A stretch of 64,000 nucleotides of DNA from the NCBI GenBank assembly GCA_020637805.1, contig JACKJU010000013.1, positions 1-64,000 of the forward strand, read 5' to 3'. The notes beneath the pieces are model-generated. The model made no database searches. It had not been told where the DNA came from and saw nothing but the letters and a program-made list of their open reading frames with translations. Source of the DNA: Nitratireductor sp. (GTDB taxonomy: Bacteria > Pseudomonadota > Alphaproteobacteria > Rhizobiales > Rhizobiaceae). Made by a program: the position numbers and the translations under genes. This document shows positions 33,031 through 40,927 of the stretch, piece by piece (position 1 is the first letter of the stretch; every line of letters starts with the position of its first letter).

Positions 33031-33894
33031 TCAGAGATACCGGCCCAGGAAATCATCCACTGCGCGAGTGGCCGGATCATTGGCGCTGCGGCCGATCGAA
33101 CTGTTGATCGAGATGTGGTTGTAGCGGCTGCCATCGAAGCGGATCACCGGGTTGCCTGCGGCCTGCAGCCTGTCGGCAAAATGCTTCGAGATGGCCGCGC
33201 GGTTCCTGCCACCCGACCACATGACAAGGGTGGGAGGCTGGCGGCGATTGCCGACATAGCTGATCGGCGACCACTTGGTCCATTTGTCGCTGCGGTCGAG
33301 AGCCGAATAGAGGCCGGGTATGCGGCCGCTGTTGATCTGCGACAGGAAGGCGAGGTCGTAGGCGCCCGTGTCGTTGCAGACAAGGGCACGTACGCGTCGG
33401 GTTGCACCCGATAGCGATGCGAGTGCGGAAAGATGGCAGCCGGCCGAATGGCCCATCAGGGCGATGCGCGAACCATTGCCGCCGAAATTGCCGCCGTTGA
33501 CGGCCATCCAGTCAACGGCCTGTGCCACCTGGAGCGCCTGTTGTTCTGCATTTGCCGAGGGATAAAGCGTGTAGCCTACCGAAGCGACGAGATAGCCGCG
33601 CTTGGTAAAATAGGACGCTATTGACCCTACCTTGCGCTTCGAACCCATGCGCCAAGCACCACCATGTACATACATGAGGATTGGCGCGGCTGTCTGGCCG
33701 CCGGCCGCGGGATAGATGTCGAGCGTGTTCAGCCCGTAGCTGATGTTCTTCATGCCGCGGGCATGCGCGGGCAGGGCGCTGATGAACGGCATGGTCAAGG
33801 CGGCGGCAACTCCACCGGCACGTGCGCCCGAAGCCAGGATTTCGCGTCTGGTGGCGGGTGCGTCAAACAGGGGGAAAGTTTTTTTCGTTGTCAT
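33031..33894 (-). CDS. Exported alpha/beta hydrolase (esterase/lipase family)
   Basis: A 287-residue hydrolase with an N-terminal export signal containing TRREILASGARAGG (Tat-like twin arginine) up to about residue 46 (PAHA). The alpha/beta fold has the oxyanion motif MYVHGGAWRMG near residue 75 and the nucleophile elbow LMGHSAGCHLSAL (Ser in GHSAG). The likely acid and base lie near DRS and YNHISI. It belongs to the hormone-sensitive-lipase/carboxylesterase branch. Substrate unknown. Confidence 0.88.
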   Translation of the reverse strand: MTTKKTFPLFDAPATRREILASGARAGGVAAALTMPFISALPAHARGMKNISYGLNTLDIYPAAGGQTAAPILMYVHGGAWRMGSKRKVGSIASYFTKRGYLVASVGYTLYPSANAEQQALQVAQAVDWMAVNGGNFGGNGSRIALMGHSAGCHLSALASLSGATRRVRALVCNDTGAYDLAFLSQINSGRIPGLYSALDRSDKWTKWSPISYVGNRRQPPTLVMWSGGRNRAAISKHFADRLQAAGNPVIRFDGSRYNHISINSSIGRSANDPATRAVDDFLGRYL

Positions 33895-34093
33895 CGGATG
33901 AGAGCCTTTGGCTTTGCGTGCCTACCGGGGAAAAGGTTGCCGCAGATAATCGCCGAATTGTCGCTGCGCCGGATTAACGGGTGGTAAACCATGTCACCCG
34001 GTCCGAATGCTGGCGGCAGTTATCCGGCTTTGAATCATGCATCTAACCCGCGATTTCGGCAACAGCGTGTTTTGATCTCGCGGATGCTTTCTA

Positions 34094-34123
34094 TTGACCG
34101 CCACAAAGCTAAAAGCGTAAGCC
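34094..34123 (+). promoter_or_regulatory. Candidate rnpB promoter
   Basis: TTGACC at 34094-34099 and a weak TAAGCC at 34118-34123 (18-base spacer) place the start point close to 34130, the first base of the RNase P P1 helix. The -10 match is poor. Confidence 0.4.
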
Positions 34124-34129
34124 TTTCGC

Positions 34130-34550
<421 letters not shown>

Positions 34551-34600
34551 TTTTTTCCAGGCGTGCTAGCCTGACGCCCGGATATTCGGAGAGCCGCCGC

Positions 34601-34993
34601 CTACAGCGCACTCCAGATTGTCCAAACGGCGAACAGGCCGTTGGCGACGAGCGTGCAGAACACGGCGAAGGAACCCAGATCCTTGGCTTCCTTGCCGTAT
34701 TGCGAGATTTCCGGCGACGTGCGGTCGATGATGAGTTCGATTGCCGTGTTGAGCGCTTCAACTGCAAAGGTGAGCAGGAAGAGGCAGATGCTGATCACAT
34801 AGGCCTGCGCATTGACGCCCACGAAGGCGTAGACAATGAGCACGATGATGCCAGCGACCAGTTCCTGCCGGAACGCGGATTCCCCCACGGCCCTGTTGAG
34901 ACCTCCCAGGGAATAGCGGGTGGCCGCGAAAAGGTGAGCCACACCGTGTTTCTTCGACTCCGGGTCGAAAAGCTCGTCCTCATTTCCAGTCAT
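34601..34993 (-). CDS. dgkA: Diacylglycerol kinase
   Basis: A 130-residue inner-membrane kinase that phosphorylates diacylglycerol to phosphatidate, recycling lipid from membrane-derived glucan synthesis. There are three transmembrane helices at about residues 44-62, 66-84 and 106-128. The family signature is AVEALNTAIELIIDRTSPEISQYGKEAKDLGSFAVF (Glu, Asn and the catalytic Asp/Lys region). At 130 residues it is slightly longer than E. coli DgkA at the N-terminus. Monocistronic, convergent with rnpB. Confidence 0.95.
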   Translation of the reverse strand: MTGNEDELFDPESKKHGVAHLFAATRYSLGGLNRAVGESAFRQELVAGIIVLIVYAFVGVNAQAYVISICLFLLTFAVEALNTAIELIIDRTSPEISQYGKEAKDLGSFAVFCTLVANGLFAVWTIWSAL

Positions 34994-35181
34994 GACATTT
35001 CCTTGCAGCGAGAAAACTTCGAATCGGCTTCCGTCTGACTAGATGCCTCATATCTCAGAATTGTGTAGGGGCGCACAAAGGGATGAATGCGGCGGCAGAA
35101 ATGCCGTTTGGTGCTGGACAAGCAAGCCCGGTTCCGTTCAATCATGGGAAATTCCTCCCGCGTTTGTCCGAAAAATCCCAA

Positions 35182-36126
35182 ATGTTGCAAATCCTTTCTA
35201 TCACCGGGCCGATCTACGTCCTAATCCTGCTTGGCTACCTCTCGGTTCGCGTGGGGATACTGAAGCCCGAGGATTCCCGGGTCCTGGCGACGTTCGTTCT
35301 CTATTTCGCGATGCCTGGCCTGCTGTTTTCCGTTCTGTATGCGCGCACGCCTTCCGAGATATTCAACTATCCCTACATGGTGATCTACGCCTCGGGCAGC
35401 CTGGCCGTCATTGCCTTGGCGTATACCGTGCTGCGCCGGGTGAGAAAGCTCGATCATGAAAAGGCGGCGATGGATACGCTGGGCATGGTTTGCCCGAATT
35501 CGGGTTTCATCGGATATCCCGTGATGACGATGGTCTTTCCCGCATTGGCAGGGCCGGTTCTTGCGCTGAACATGATGGTGGAGAACTTCATCGTCTTGCC
35601 GCTCATGCTGACCCTCGCCGCGCCGCGAACCGATGCAGGCACGCTGAGAACGCTTGGCAAGGCAGTTTCGAACACGTTGAGAATGCCGCTCGTGATCGCT
35701 CTCTTTGTCGGCCTGTTTTTCTCGCTGACCGGGTTGAGGCTCCCGGCCATGATGCTGCGCCCGCTGGAATTGCTGGCCAATGCCAGCGTTCCGCTTTCGC
35801 TATTCGCCATCGGGGCCGGGCTGTATGGACTTCCCTGGAAGGGCGTAACGGGACGCGTTGCGCCCGTGGTCATCGGCAAGCTGATCATCCATCCGCTGGT
35901 GATGGCGGGCATGATCTTCCTGTTTTCCGGCAATGTGGTGCCGGAGCTTTCTCCCGATCTGGCCGACTGCCTTCTGATCACCGCGTCTTTGTCGATGATG
36001 GGCATCTACCCGGTATTGGCACAGCGTTTCGGGGCAGGGCACACTGCCTCGATTGCGATGATCGTTGCCAGCATCGCCTGCTTCTTCACGCTTTCGGGTC
36101 TGCTTTACTGGTTTTCGCTCAGCTGA
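35182..36126 (+). CDS. AEC family transporter (auxin efflux carrier/malate permease-like)
   Basis: A 314-residue inner-membrane carrier with about ten helices in two five-helix halves. Patterns include ITGPIYVLILLGYLSVR at the N-terminus, NSGFIGYPVMTMVFP near residue 110 (the NxGF substrate motif) and a similar broken helix near SVPLSLFAIGAGLYG. Members move malate, malonate or other organic anions. Start at 35182 gives the normal N-terminus; the frame is open 33 codons further upstream. Convergent with the P450 gene. Confidence 0.9.
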   Translation: MLQILSITGPIYVLILLGYLSVRVGILKPEDSRVLATFVLYFAMPGLLFSVLYARTPSEIFNYPYMVIYASGSLAVIALAYTVLRRVRKLDHEKAAMDTLGMVCPNSGFIGYPVMTMVFPALAGPVLALNMMVENFIVLPLMLTLAAPRTDAGTLRTLGKAVSNTLRMPLVIALFVGLFFSLTGLRLPAMMLRPLELLANASVPLSLFAIGAGLYGLPWKGVTGRVAPVVIGKLIIHPLVMAGMIFLFSGNVVPELSPDLADCLLITASLSMMGIYPVLAQRFGAGHTASIAMIVASIACFFTLSGLLYWFSLS

Positions 36127-36135
36127 TGCAGGCGG

Positions 36136-37323
36136 TTACTGGAGCAGGACCGGCAGGTTGATCGGTCCGCGGAAGCCGAAGCCCCGGAAGTTCACCGCAT
36201 CCCTGTCCGGCAGGCTCATGTTGGGAAAGCGATCGAACAGGATGGGCAACATCAGGTCGGCGATCATGCGCCGCGCAATGTGTTTGCCCTGGCAAAAATG
36301 CGGTCCGTTGCCGAAGGCCTGGTGGGGAACCTTGCCCCTGAAGATGTTGTAGTCCTCCGCATTCTCGCCGTAGACTTCCTCGTCACGGTTGGCGGAGGCC
36401 TGGATGGTCATCACCACATCGCCCTTCGGAATGAGGCAGCCGCGAATGACGGTATCTTCCATGACGAGGCGTGACGATGCCTGGATAGGAGCCACCCAGC
36501 GCACGCCCTCGTCGAAGGCGTCGCCCCACAGTGCATCCTTCTTGGCAGCCTCGAACTGGTCGGGATTTGCCAGCAGGCCGTAGATGATGGTCAGAAGCGC
36601 ATCGCGCGGTTCGTTGATGCCGCCGCCGATTGCGATCTTCACATTGGCGAATATCTGGCTCTTGGGGATCGGATTCTCGGCGTTGATCATGGCCGAAAGC
36701 GCGCTGGCGTTCGGCTCGGCCTTGTGGGCCGGAATTTCGGATTCGAAAAGGGCATCCATCTCGCGGTTGGCCTCGTCCGAACGCTCGAAGGGTTCGGGCC
36801 GCCAGCCGAAATTGCCTGCGCCTTCAATGAGCGCCTGCGACCAGCGCTGCATTTCCTCGTCGGTGGCCGAGGTGATGCCCAGAAGATGGGTCAGGCAGCG
36901 GGCGGCAAAGGGGCCGGCAAGCGCAGGAAAGAGATCGACGACCTCGCCCTTGGGCAGACGGGAGACATATTCCTCTGCAATGCCACGATAGATCGGCTCC
37001 CAGCAGTTCTTGATGTTTGCCGGCATGAAGGCCGGCTGCATGGCGTCGCGCTCGCTCTTGTGGGCCTCTCCGTCCTTGCGCATCAACGTGTGGGCAAGAA
37101 AAGCCCTTTCCATGGGCGTGTTCGGATCATTCGAGGAAAACAGGACCGGATCGTCCTTCACCATCTTCGTATCCGCGGCCTTGGTCAGCAGCGTACGCCC
37201 GACAGATTTTACCTTGAGGACGGGGGCTTCGGCGCGCAGCCGGCGGTAAATCGGATAGGGGGCATGCGTCAGTTCATCGATGGTGATGGTTTCATCGATG
37301 GGCGCAAATGCGTCGGTCTTCAT
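36136..37323 (-). CDS. Cytochrome P450
   Basis: A 395-residue soluble monooxygenase. The haem loop is FGNGPHFCQGKHIARR with Cys344 as thiolate ligand, and the K-helix E-x-x-R is EGVR at 272-275. The I-helix reads AIGGGINEPRDAL at 231-243, lacking the usual acid-Thr oxygen-activating pair: Asn-Glu-Pro stands where Asp/Glu-Thr is expected. No redox partner genes are adjacent. The start overlaps the stop of a 51-codon leader frame, and the ribosome binding site is buried in a terminator-like helix. Divergent from a LysR regulator, a likely controller. Substrate unknown. Confidence 0.92.
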   Translation of the reverse strand: MKTDAFAPIDETITIDELTHAPYPIYRRLRAEAPVLKVKSVGRTLLTKAADTKMVKDDPVLFSSNDPNTPMERAFLAHTLMRKDGEAHKSERDAMQPAFMPANIKNCWEPIYRGIAEEYVSRLPKGEVVDLFPALAGPFAARCLTHLLGITSATDEEMQRWSQALIEGAGNFGWRPEPFERSDEANREMDALFESEIPAHKAEPNASALSAMINAENPIPKSQIFANVKIAIGGGINEPRDALLTIIYGLLANPDQFEAAKKDALWGDAFDEGVRWVAPIQASSRLVMEDTVIRGCLIPKGDVVMTIQASANRDEEVYGENAEDYNIFRGKVPHQAFGNGPHFCQGKHIARRMIADLMLPILFDRFPNMSLPDRDAVNFRGFGFRGPINLPVLLQ

Positions 37324-37475
37324 GAAAAAACTCCTCCCGCCTTATCGGAGGGAGGAGCCAAGTGGTAGAAAATGAACGCGAATGCCGGGAATCCGGCCCG
37401 GAAACGCAAAACCTCCTTTGCGCAACCGGCTTGAAAGAACAAAGAGCTTCGCACTCCTCCCATGGCTTCGTCCAT
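37320..37475 (-). CDS. Possible 51-residue leader peptide of the P450 gene
   Basis: A frame from ATG at 37475 to TGA at 37320-37322, which overlaps the P450 ATG by four bases, the arrangement of coupled genes. It contains two purine-rich ribosome-binding-like motifs and the terminator-like helix. Its own start lacks a good ribosome binding site and the predicted peptide (MDEAMGGVRSSLFFQAG...) matches no family I know. It may be a real attenuating leader or coincidence. Confidence 0.3.
   Translation of the reverse strand: MDEAMGGVRSSLFFQAGCAKEVLRFRAGFPAFAFIFYHLAPPSDKAGGVFS
37325..37357 (-). promoter_or_regulatory. Terminator-like helix sequestering the P450 ribosome binding site
   Basis: On the minus strand CTCCTCCC (37357-37350) pairs perfectly with GGGAGGAG (37338-37331) across an 11-base loop and is followed by TTTTTT and then C-ATG of P450. 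The 3' arm is the only good ribosome binding site. An identical GGGAGGAG at 37461-37454 could compete for the 5' arm. Confidence 0.6.
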
Positions 37476-37606
37476 CGTTTACGTTTCGGAAAACGGTGGA
37501 ATCTGCCTTGCGCGTCACTCTTTGACTTTCTACTCCTCCTCCTGAAGTGCGGTAACCACTAGTGCCTCAAGGGCTATCTGACAATTCGATGCATTCGATT
37601 GCATTC

Positions 37607-37621
37607 ATCGAAAATTTCGAT
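37607..37621. promoter_or_regulatory. LysR-type binding palindrome
   Basis: ATCGAAAATTTCGAT is a perfect 15-bp palindrome about its central base and contains T-N11-A, the LysR box form. It lies 11 bases before the lysR start codon. Two ATTCGAT direct repeats precede it (about 37584-37599). Confidence 0.6.
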
Positions 37622-37632
37622 AGTTATGTCGC

Positions 37633-38529
37633 ATGGTGGAACCGCGCAGTCTCGATTTCCAGTCCCTCAACACGCTCATCACGATCTATCGCGAGGGGTC
37701 CTTTTCTGCTGCTGCAGCCATTCTGGACATCAACCAGTCCACGGTCAGCTACACGGTTGCGCGGCTGCGCAAGGTGTTCGGCGATCCGCTTTTCGTGCGC
37801 CAGGGGGCAGGCGTGGTAGCAACCGACCGCTGCCGCGATCTTGTCGTGAAAGCTGCCGGGATGCTCGAGCAGTTCGACCGGATGGCGCAGCCGGAGGACT
37901 TTACGCCAATGGACGTGCGCGCCGCGCTGACGGTGTCCTGCAACTTCTACGAACGGCTCATCATTCTTCCGAACCTGATCAAGTCACTGCGCCAGACGGC
38001 GCCCGGCCTTCGAATGTCGGTCACGCAATCGCTGTCGGAGGGCGGTATCCAGCTAAAGCGCAACTTCACCGATCTGCTGCTTTCGCCGATCACGATGACC
38101 GAAGAGGGCATCTATGTTCGCACCCTTTTCGAGGATGAGTATGTTTGCGTGATGGATCCGGGCCACCCGCTTACCGGGCAGGCCATCACGCTGGATGATT
38201 ATGTCAAGGCAAAGCACGCGATGATCGACTACGGGGCGGGATGGAAGTCGCGTTACCAGGACGAACTCGAGCAGCTTGGGCTGACCATAGAACCCGTTCT
38301 GCGCATTCCAAGCCCAGCCACCATCGACAGGCTCATCCTCGGGACCGACATGATATCGACCGTACCGAGCAGGGTTGCGGCCGTGTTCGCGGGCAACCTT
38401 GCCGTCCGGCAAAGCCCGCTTCCTGCTCCGTTTGCAGTCAAGATGTTCTGGACCGAGCGCACGCACAATTCTCCCATGCATCGTTGGTTCCGCCAGCAGA
38501 TGGTGAACGCCGCCGACATGGCGGCCTGA
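37633..38529 (+). CDS. LysR family transcriptional regulator
   Basis: A 298-residue regulator. The N-terminal winged helix (residues 7-66) carries LNTLITIYREGSFSAAAAILDINQSTVSYTVARLRKVFGDPLFVRQGAG, the LysR signature. The C-terminal effector domain (about 95-295) is of the NodD-like/SyrM-like type, with CNFYERLIILPNLIKSLRQTAP and CVMDPGHPL. The start at 37633 is close to a LysR-box palindrome, as expected for autoregulation. Divergent from the P450 gene, which it probably controls. Confidence 0.92.
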   Translation: MVEPRSLDFQSLNTLITIYREGSFSAAAAILDINQSTVSYTVARLRKVFGDPLFVRQGAGVVATDRCRDLVVKAAGMLEQFDRMAQPEDFTPMDVRAALTVSCNFYERLIILPNLIKSLRQTAPGLRMSVTQSLSEGGIQLKRNFTDLLLSPITMTEEGIYVRTLFEDEYVCVMDPGHPLTGQAITLDDYVKAKHAMIDYGAGWKSRYQDELEQLGLTIEPVLRIPSPATIDRLILGTDMISTVPSRVAAVFAGNLAVRQSPLPAPFAVKMFWTERTHNSPMHRWFRQQMVNAADMAA

Positions 38530-38571
38530 ACCTCCATTTCCAGACAGGTCGAAGCAGCATGGCCGCCGATA

Positions 38572-38594
38572 CCATGAGTCAATTTGACTCATGG
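38572..38594. repeat. 10-bp-arm inverted repeat downstream of lysR
   Basis: CCATGAGTCA-att-TGACTCATGG is a perfect inverted repeat with a 3-base centre, 42 bases after the lysR stop. It has no T tract, so it could be an operator or a transcript-end hairpin. Confidence 0.7.
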
Positions 38595-38759
38595 CCGTAC
38601 CCGGCCTTTTGCGCCAGCTTCGCATTGGCAATGCCGCCTGCCGTTCGGAACTGAATGGCAGCCTTCATGAATTCTTCTCTTTCCGTGCCGTTGCGTAACG
38701 CTTCGTTAAGGGATGGGTGACAATGCTTGCCAAAGCGTTACCGGAAGGTAGCAATTCCC

Positions 38760-38776
38760 TTAATTTCCCATTGACG
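38760..38776 (+). promoter_or_regulatory. CtrA-like element over a possible -35, upstream of mraZ
   Basis: TTAA-N7-TTGA differs by one base from the CtrA consensus TTAA-N7-TTAA. Its right half overlaps TTGACG, a possible -35 element. No strong -10 is visible, so this is tentative. Confidence 0.35.
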
Positions 38777-38982
38777 CCCAAATATGCCCATGATACCCCA
38801 AATCATCCGTTTTTTCGGATCAGACAGCGCAATCGGAAGACGCATGCGGGCGTCAGGCCGATGGGGGAAAGGGATGAGCATGGGGGCATGCCAGTCTTTG
38901 CCGCGCAGTCGCAAGTATCCGGTCCTCGAACGAGGCGTAGGTCCGGTTTCAGGTTTCGCACTGGCTGGCAATGAGGCTCAAG

Positions 38983-39489
38983 ATGGATCGGTTCCTGTCG
39001 AACACGATCAATCGCGTGGACAGGAAGGGCAGGGTGTCGATCCCGGCGCCGTTTCGCGCCATCCTTGCGGGTCTTCCAAGCCTTCATGTCATTCTCAACG
39101 TGGACCGCGAGACGGTCGATTGCGGCGGGCCGGATCTCCTGAGGGTGAACGAGGCGCGGCTGGCGCAGATGGATCCCTTCTCCGAGGAATACGAGTTCTG
39201 GTCCTTCCACCTGATGGGGGACACGGACCAGTTGAAGATCGATCCGGAAGGCCGGATCGCACTCACGGACAATATTCGCGAACACACGGGCATAGACAGC
39301 GAAGTCGTGTTCGTGGGGCGTGGAAACTTCTTCCAGATGTGGGAGCCGTCGCGCTTCCGCGAGTATCGCGGTCTCGCGCGGTCCAGGGTCAGTGCGCTGA
39401 GAAAGCGTCTGGGGCAGACGGACGGGAACGCAACATCTCCTCCCGGAGGCCGGACAGGAGAGCCAAGAAACGGGCAGGACAAGGAATGA
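38983..39489 (+). CDS. mraZ: Transcriptional regulator MraZ
   Basis: A 168-residue DNA-binding repressor of the dcw cluster, with two AbrB-like SpoVT folds. The first repeat has NRVDRKGRVSIPAPFRAIL near residues 12-30 and the second DQLKIDPEGRIALTDNIREHTGI near 85, the DxKGR-type pattern twice. Start at 38983 is preferred to 38971 because GAGG lies six bases upstream and MDRFLSNTIN is the family N-terminus. The C-terminal tail is longer than E. coli MraZ. Stop overlaps the rsmH start. Confidence 0.93.
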   Translation: MDRFLSNTINRVDRKGRVSIPAPFRAILAGLPSLHVILNVDRETVDCGGPDLLRVNEARLAQMDPFSEEYEFWSFHLMGDTDQLKIDPEGRIALTDNIREHTGIDSEVVFVGRGNFFQMWEPSRFREYRGLARSRVSALRKRLGQTDGNATSPPGGRTGEPRNGQDKE

Positions 39490-40517
39490 CGGACCTTGGC
39501 GCTGATGGCGCCGATGGCGGACCGGTTCGTCACATTCCGGTCATGCTCGACGAGGTTCTTGGCTCTCTTTGTCCGGTACCGGGAGAGGTTCACGTCGACG
39601 GCACGTTCGGTGCAGGTGGCTATACGAGGGCGATCCTTGAAACGGGTGCCAGTGTTGTTGCCATCGACCGCGATCCGGATGCAATTGCCGGTGGACGGGA
39701 CCTGGCGGAAACCTATTCAGGCAGGCTTCAACTGGTCCAGGGGAGGTTCTCCCAGCTCGACGAAATTGCCCGTCAATGCGGACACGCAAGCGTGGATGGT
39801 GTCGTGCTCGATATCGGTGTTTCGTCGATGCAGATCGACGAGGGTGGGCGCGGTTTCTCCTTTCAGAAGGACGGGCCACTGGACATGCGCATGGCCCAGT
39901 CCGGCATCAGTGCTGCCGATGTCGTCAATCTCGCTGAGCAATCCGTTCTTACCCGCGTCCTTGGCATCTATGGCGAGGAGAAGCGCGCGTCGCAGATCGC
40001 ACGCGCCATCGTGAAGCGCCGCGAGGCAAAGCCGTTTGCCGACACGCTGGACCTTGCGAACCTCGTCGAGAGCACCGTGGGGCGCAAGCATTCCGACCGC
40101 ATACATCCTGCGACGCGCACCTTTCAGGCGTTGCGGGTTTTCGTGAACCAGGAACTGGAAGAGCTTGGTGCAGCGCTGTTCGCGGCAGAACGCATCCTCA
40201 AACCCGGTGGACGGCTCACGGTCGTTACCTTCCACTCGCTGGAAGACCGGATGGTCAAGCGTTTCCTGGCGGATCGTGCAGGGGGCATTGGCGGATCGCG
40301 ACACCTGCCGGAGGTGGCAACGCACGCGCCTGTCTTCGTGCAGAAAAAGCGCGGCGCGATATTGGCAAGCGAAGCCGAGGCGCAGATCAATCCGCGCTCG
40401 CGGTCTGCAAAACTCAGAACCGGCGAACGCACGGCGGAAGCCGCGTGGACGCCTGATTTTTCAATTTTCGGCCTGCCGGATCTCGATCTCGTCAGGGCTG
40501 TCAGGACAGGGCGGTAA
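39486..40517 (+). CDS. rsmH: 16S rRNA (cytosine(1402)-N(4))-methyltransferase
   Basis: Methylates N4 of C1402 in the ribosomal decoding centre using SAM; cytosolic. The protein has 343 residues. Landmarks are HIPVMLDEVL near residue 16, the SAM loop DGTFGAGGYTRAIL near 35, DRDPDAIA near 57, VLDIGVSSMQIDEGGRGFSFQKDGPLDMRM near 105, FQALRVFVNQELEEL near 215 and FHSLEDRMVKRFL near 250. ATGA overlap with mraZ indicates coupling. The frame is open well upstream but family similarity begins here. Confidence 0.96.
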   Translation: MTDLGADGADGGPVRHIPVMLDEVLGSLCPVPGEVHVDGTFGAGGYTRAILETGASVVAIDRDPDAIAGGRDLAETYSGRLQLVQGRFSQLDEIARQCGHASVDGVVLDIGVSSMQIDEGGRGFSFQKDGPLDMRMAQSGISAADVVNLAEQSVLTRVLGIYGEEKRASQIARAIVKRREAKPFADTLDLANLVESTVGRKHSDRIHPATRTFQALRVFVNQELEELGAALFAAERILKPGGRLTVVTFHSLEDRMVKRFLADRAGGIGGSRHLPEVATHAPVFVQKKRGAILASEAEAQINPRSRSAKLRTGERTAEAAWTPDFSIFGLPDLDLVRAVRTGR

Positions 40518-40519
40518 TC

Positions 40520-40927
40520 GTGCTCAGAACGATCGACATCATCATGATCGGCGCACTGCTTGGCGGTGCGGCATTCACCTTCAAGGTGAAGCACGATTCC
40601 GAGCAGGCCATCGAAAAGGTCGAGCATCTGCAGAACCAGATACAGAAGGAACGCGACGCCATCGACATCCTGAAGGCCGACTGGGCGCTGCTGACCGATC
40701 CCCAACGCCTTGAGCGGCTCGCGGAAATCTATGGCGAAGAGCTGCAGATGGCGCCTGCGGATCCGGCGCAGATCGGCTCGGTCGACAATATCCCGATGCG
40801 AAGCCAGATGCCCGGAACCGAGGGGGAAAGGCGTGCCGAAGGCGATATCGGCTCGCTTCTGAAAGACAATGATCCAATCACAACCGGAACTGCGGCGACC
40901 GCAGGCGAAGGGGAGAACATCGAATGA
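40520..40927 (+). CDS. ftsL: Cell division protein FtsL
   Basis: A 135-residue bitopic divisome protein. A short cytoplasmic N-terminus and one transmembrane helix (about residues 5-24, IDIIMIGALLGGAAFTFKV) are followed by a coiled coil (about 30-60, VEHLQNQIQKERDAIDILKADWALLTDPQRLERLA) that binds FtsB and FtsQ. Starts with GTG two bases after rsmH. Stop overlaps ftsI by four bases. Sequence is poorly conserved; position and topology carry the assignment. Confidence 0.9.
   Translation: MLRTIDIIMIGALLGGAAFTFKVKHDSEQAIEKVEHLQNQIQKERDAIDILKADWALLTDPQRLERLAEIYGEELQMAPADPAQIGSVDNIPMRSQMPGTEGERRAEGDIGSLLKDNDPITTGTAATAGEGENIE

Larger units (their letters stand above)
37324..37632. other. P450-lysR divergent region with four GGAGG/CCTCC motifs
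   Basis: The 309-base gap holds four purine-rich motifs on the minus strand (CCTCC-type on plus). They lie at 37331-37338, 37412-37416, 37454-37461 and 37533-37542. The second sits in a hairpin loop flanked by GCAAA/TTTGC. The LysR-type palindrome is at the right end. Apart from the candidate leader peptide no gene is seen. Confidence 0.55.
38530..38982. other. Intergenic region between lysR and mraZ, dcw promoter region
   Basis: About 450 bases with no credible gene. It contains a long hairpin (38572-38594) shortly after lysR, a CtrA-like element overlapping TTGACG (38760-38776), and a G-rich stretch with TGGGG motifs at 38862-38885 that could be MraZ boxes. The start of transcription of the dcw cluster is presumably here. 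Confidence 0.5.

Noticed and set aside
37331..37542. Direct assignment of the CCTCC-rich gap to a named rhizobial small RNA family
   Set aside because: The motif is shared, but no terminator follows on the plus strand and overall fold was not matched; kept only as a hypothesis.
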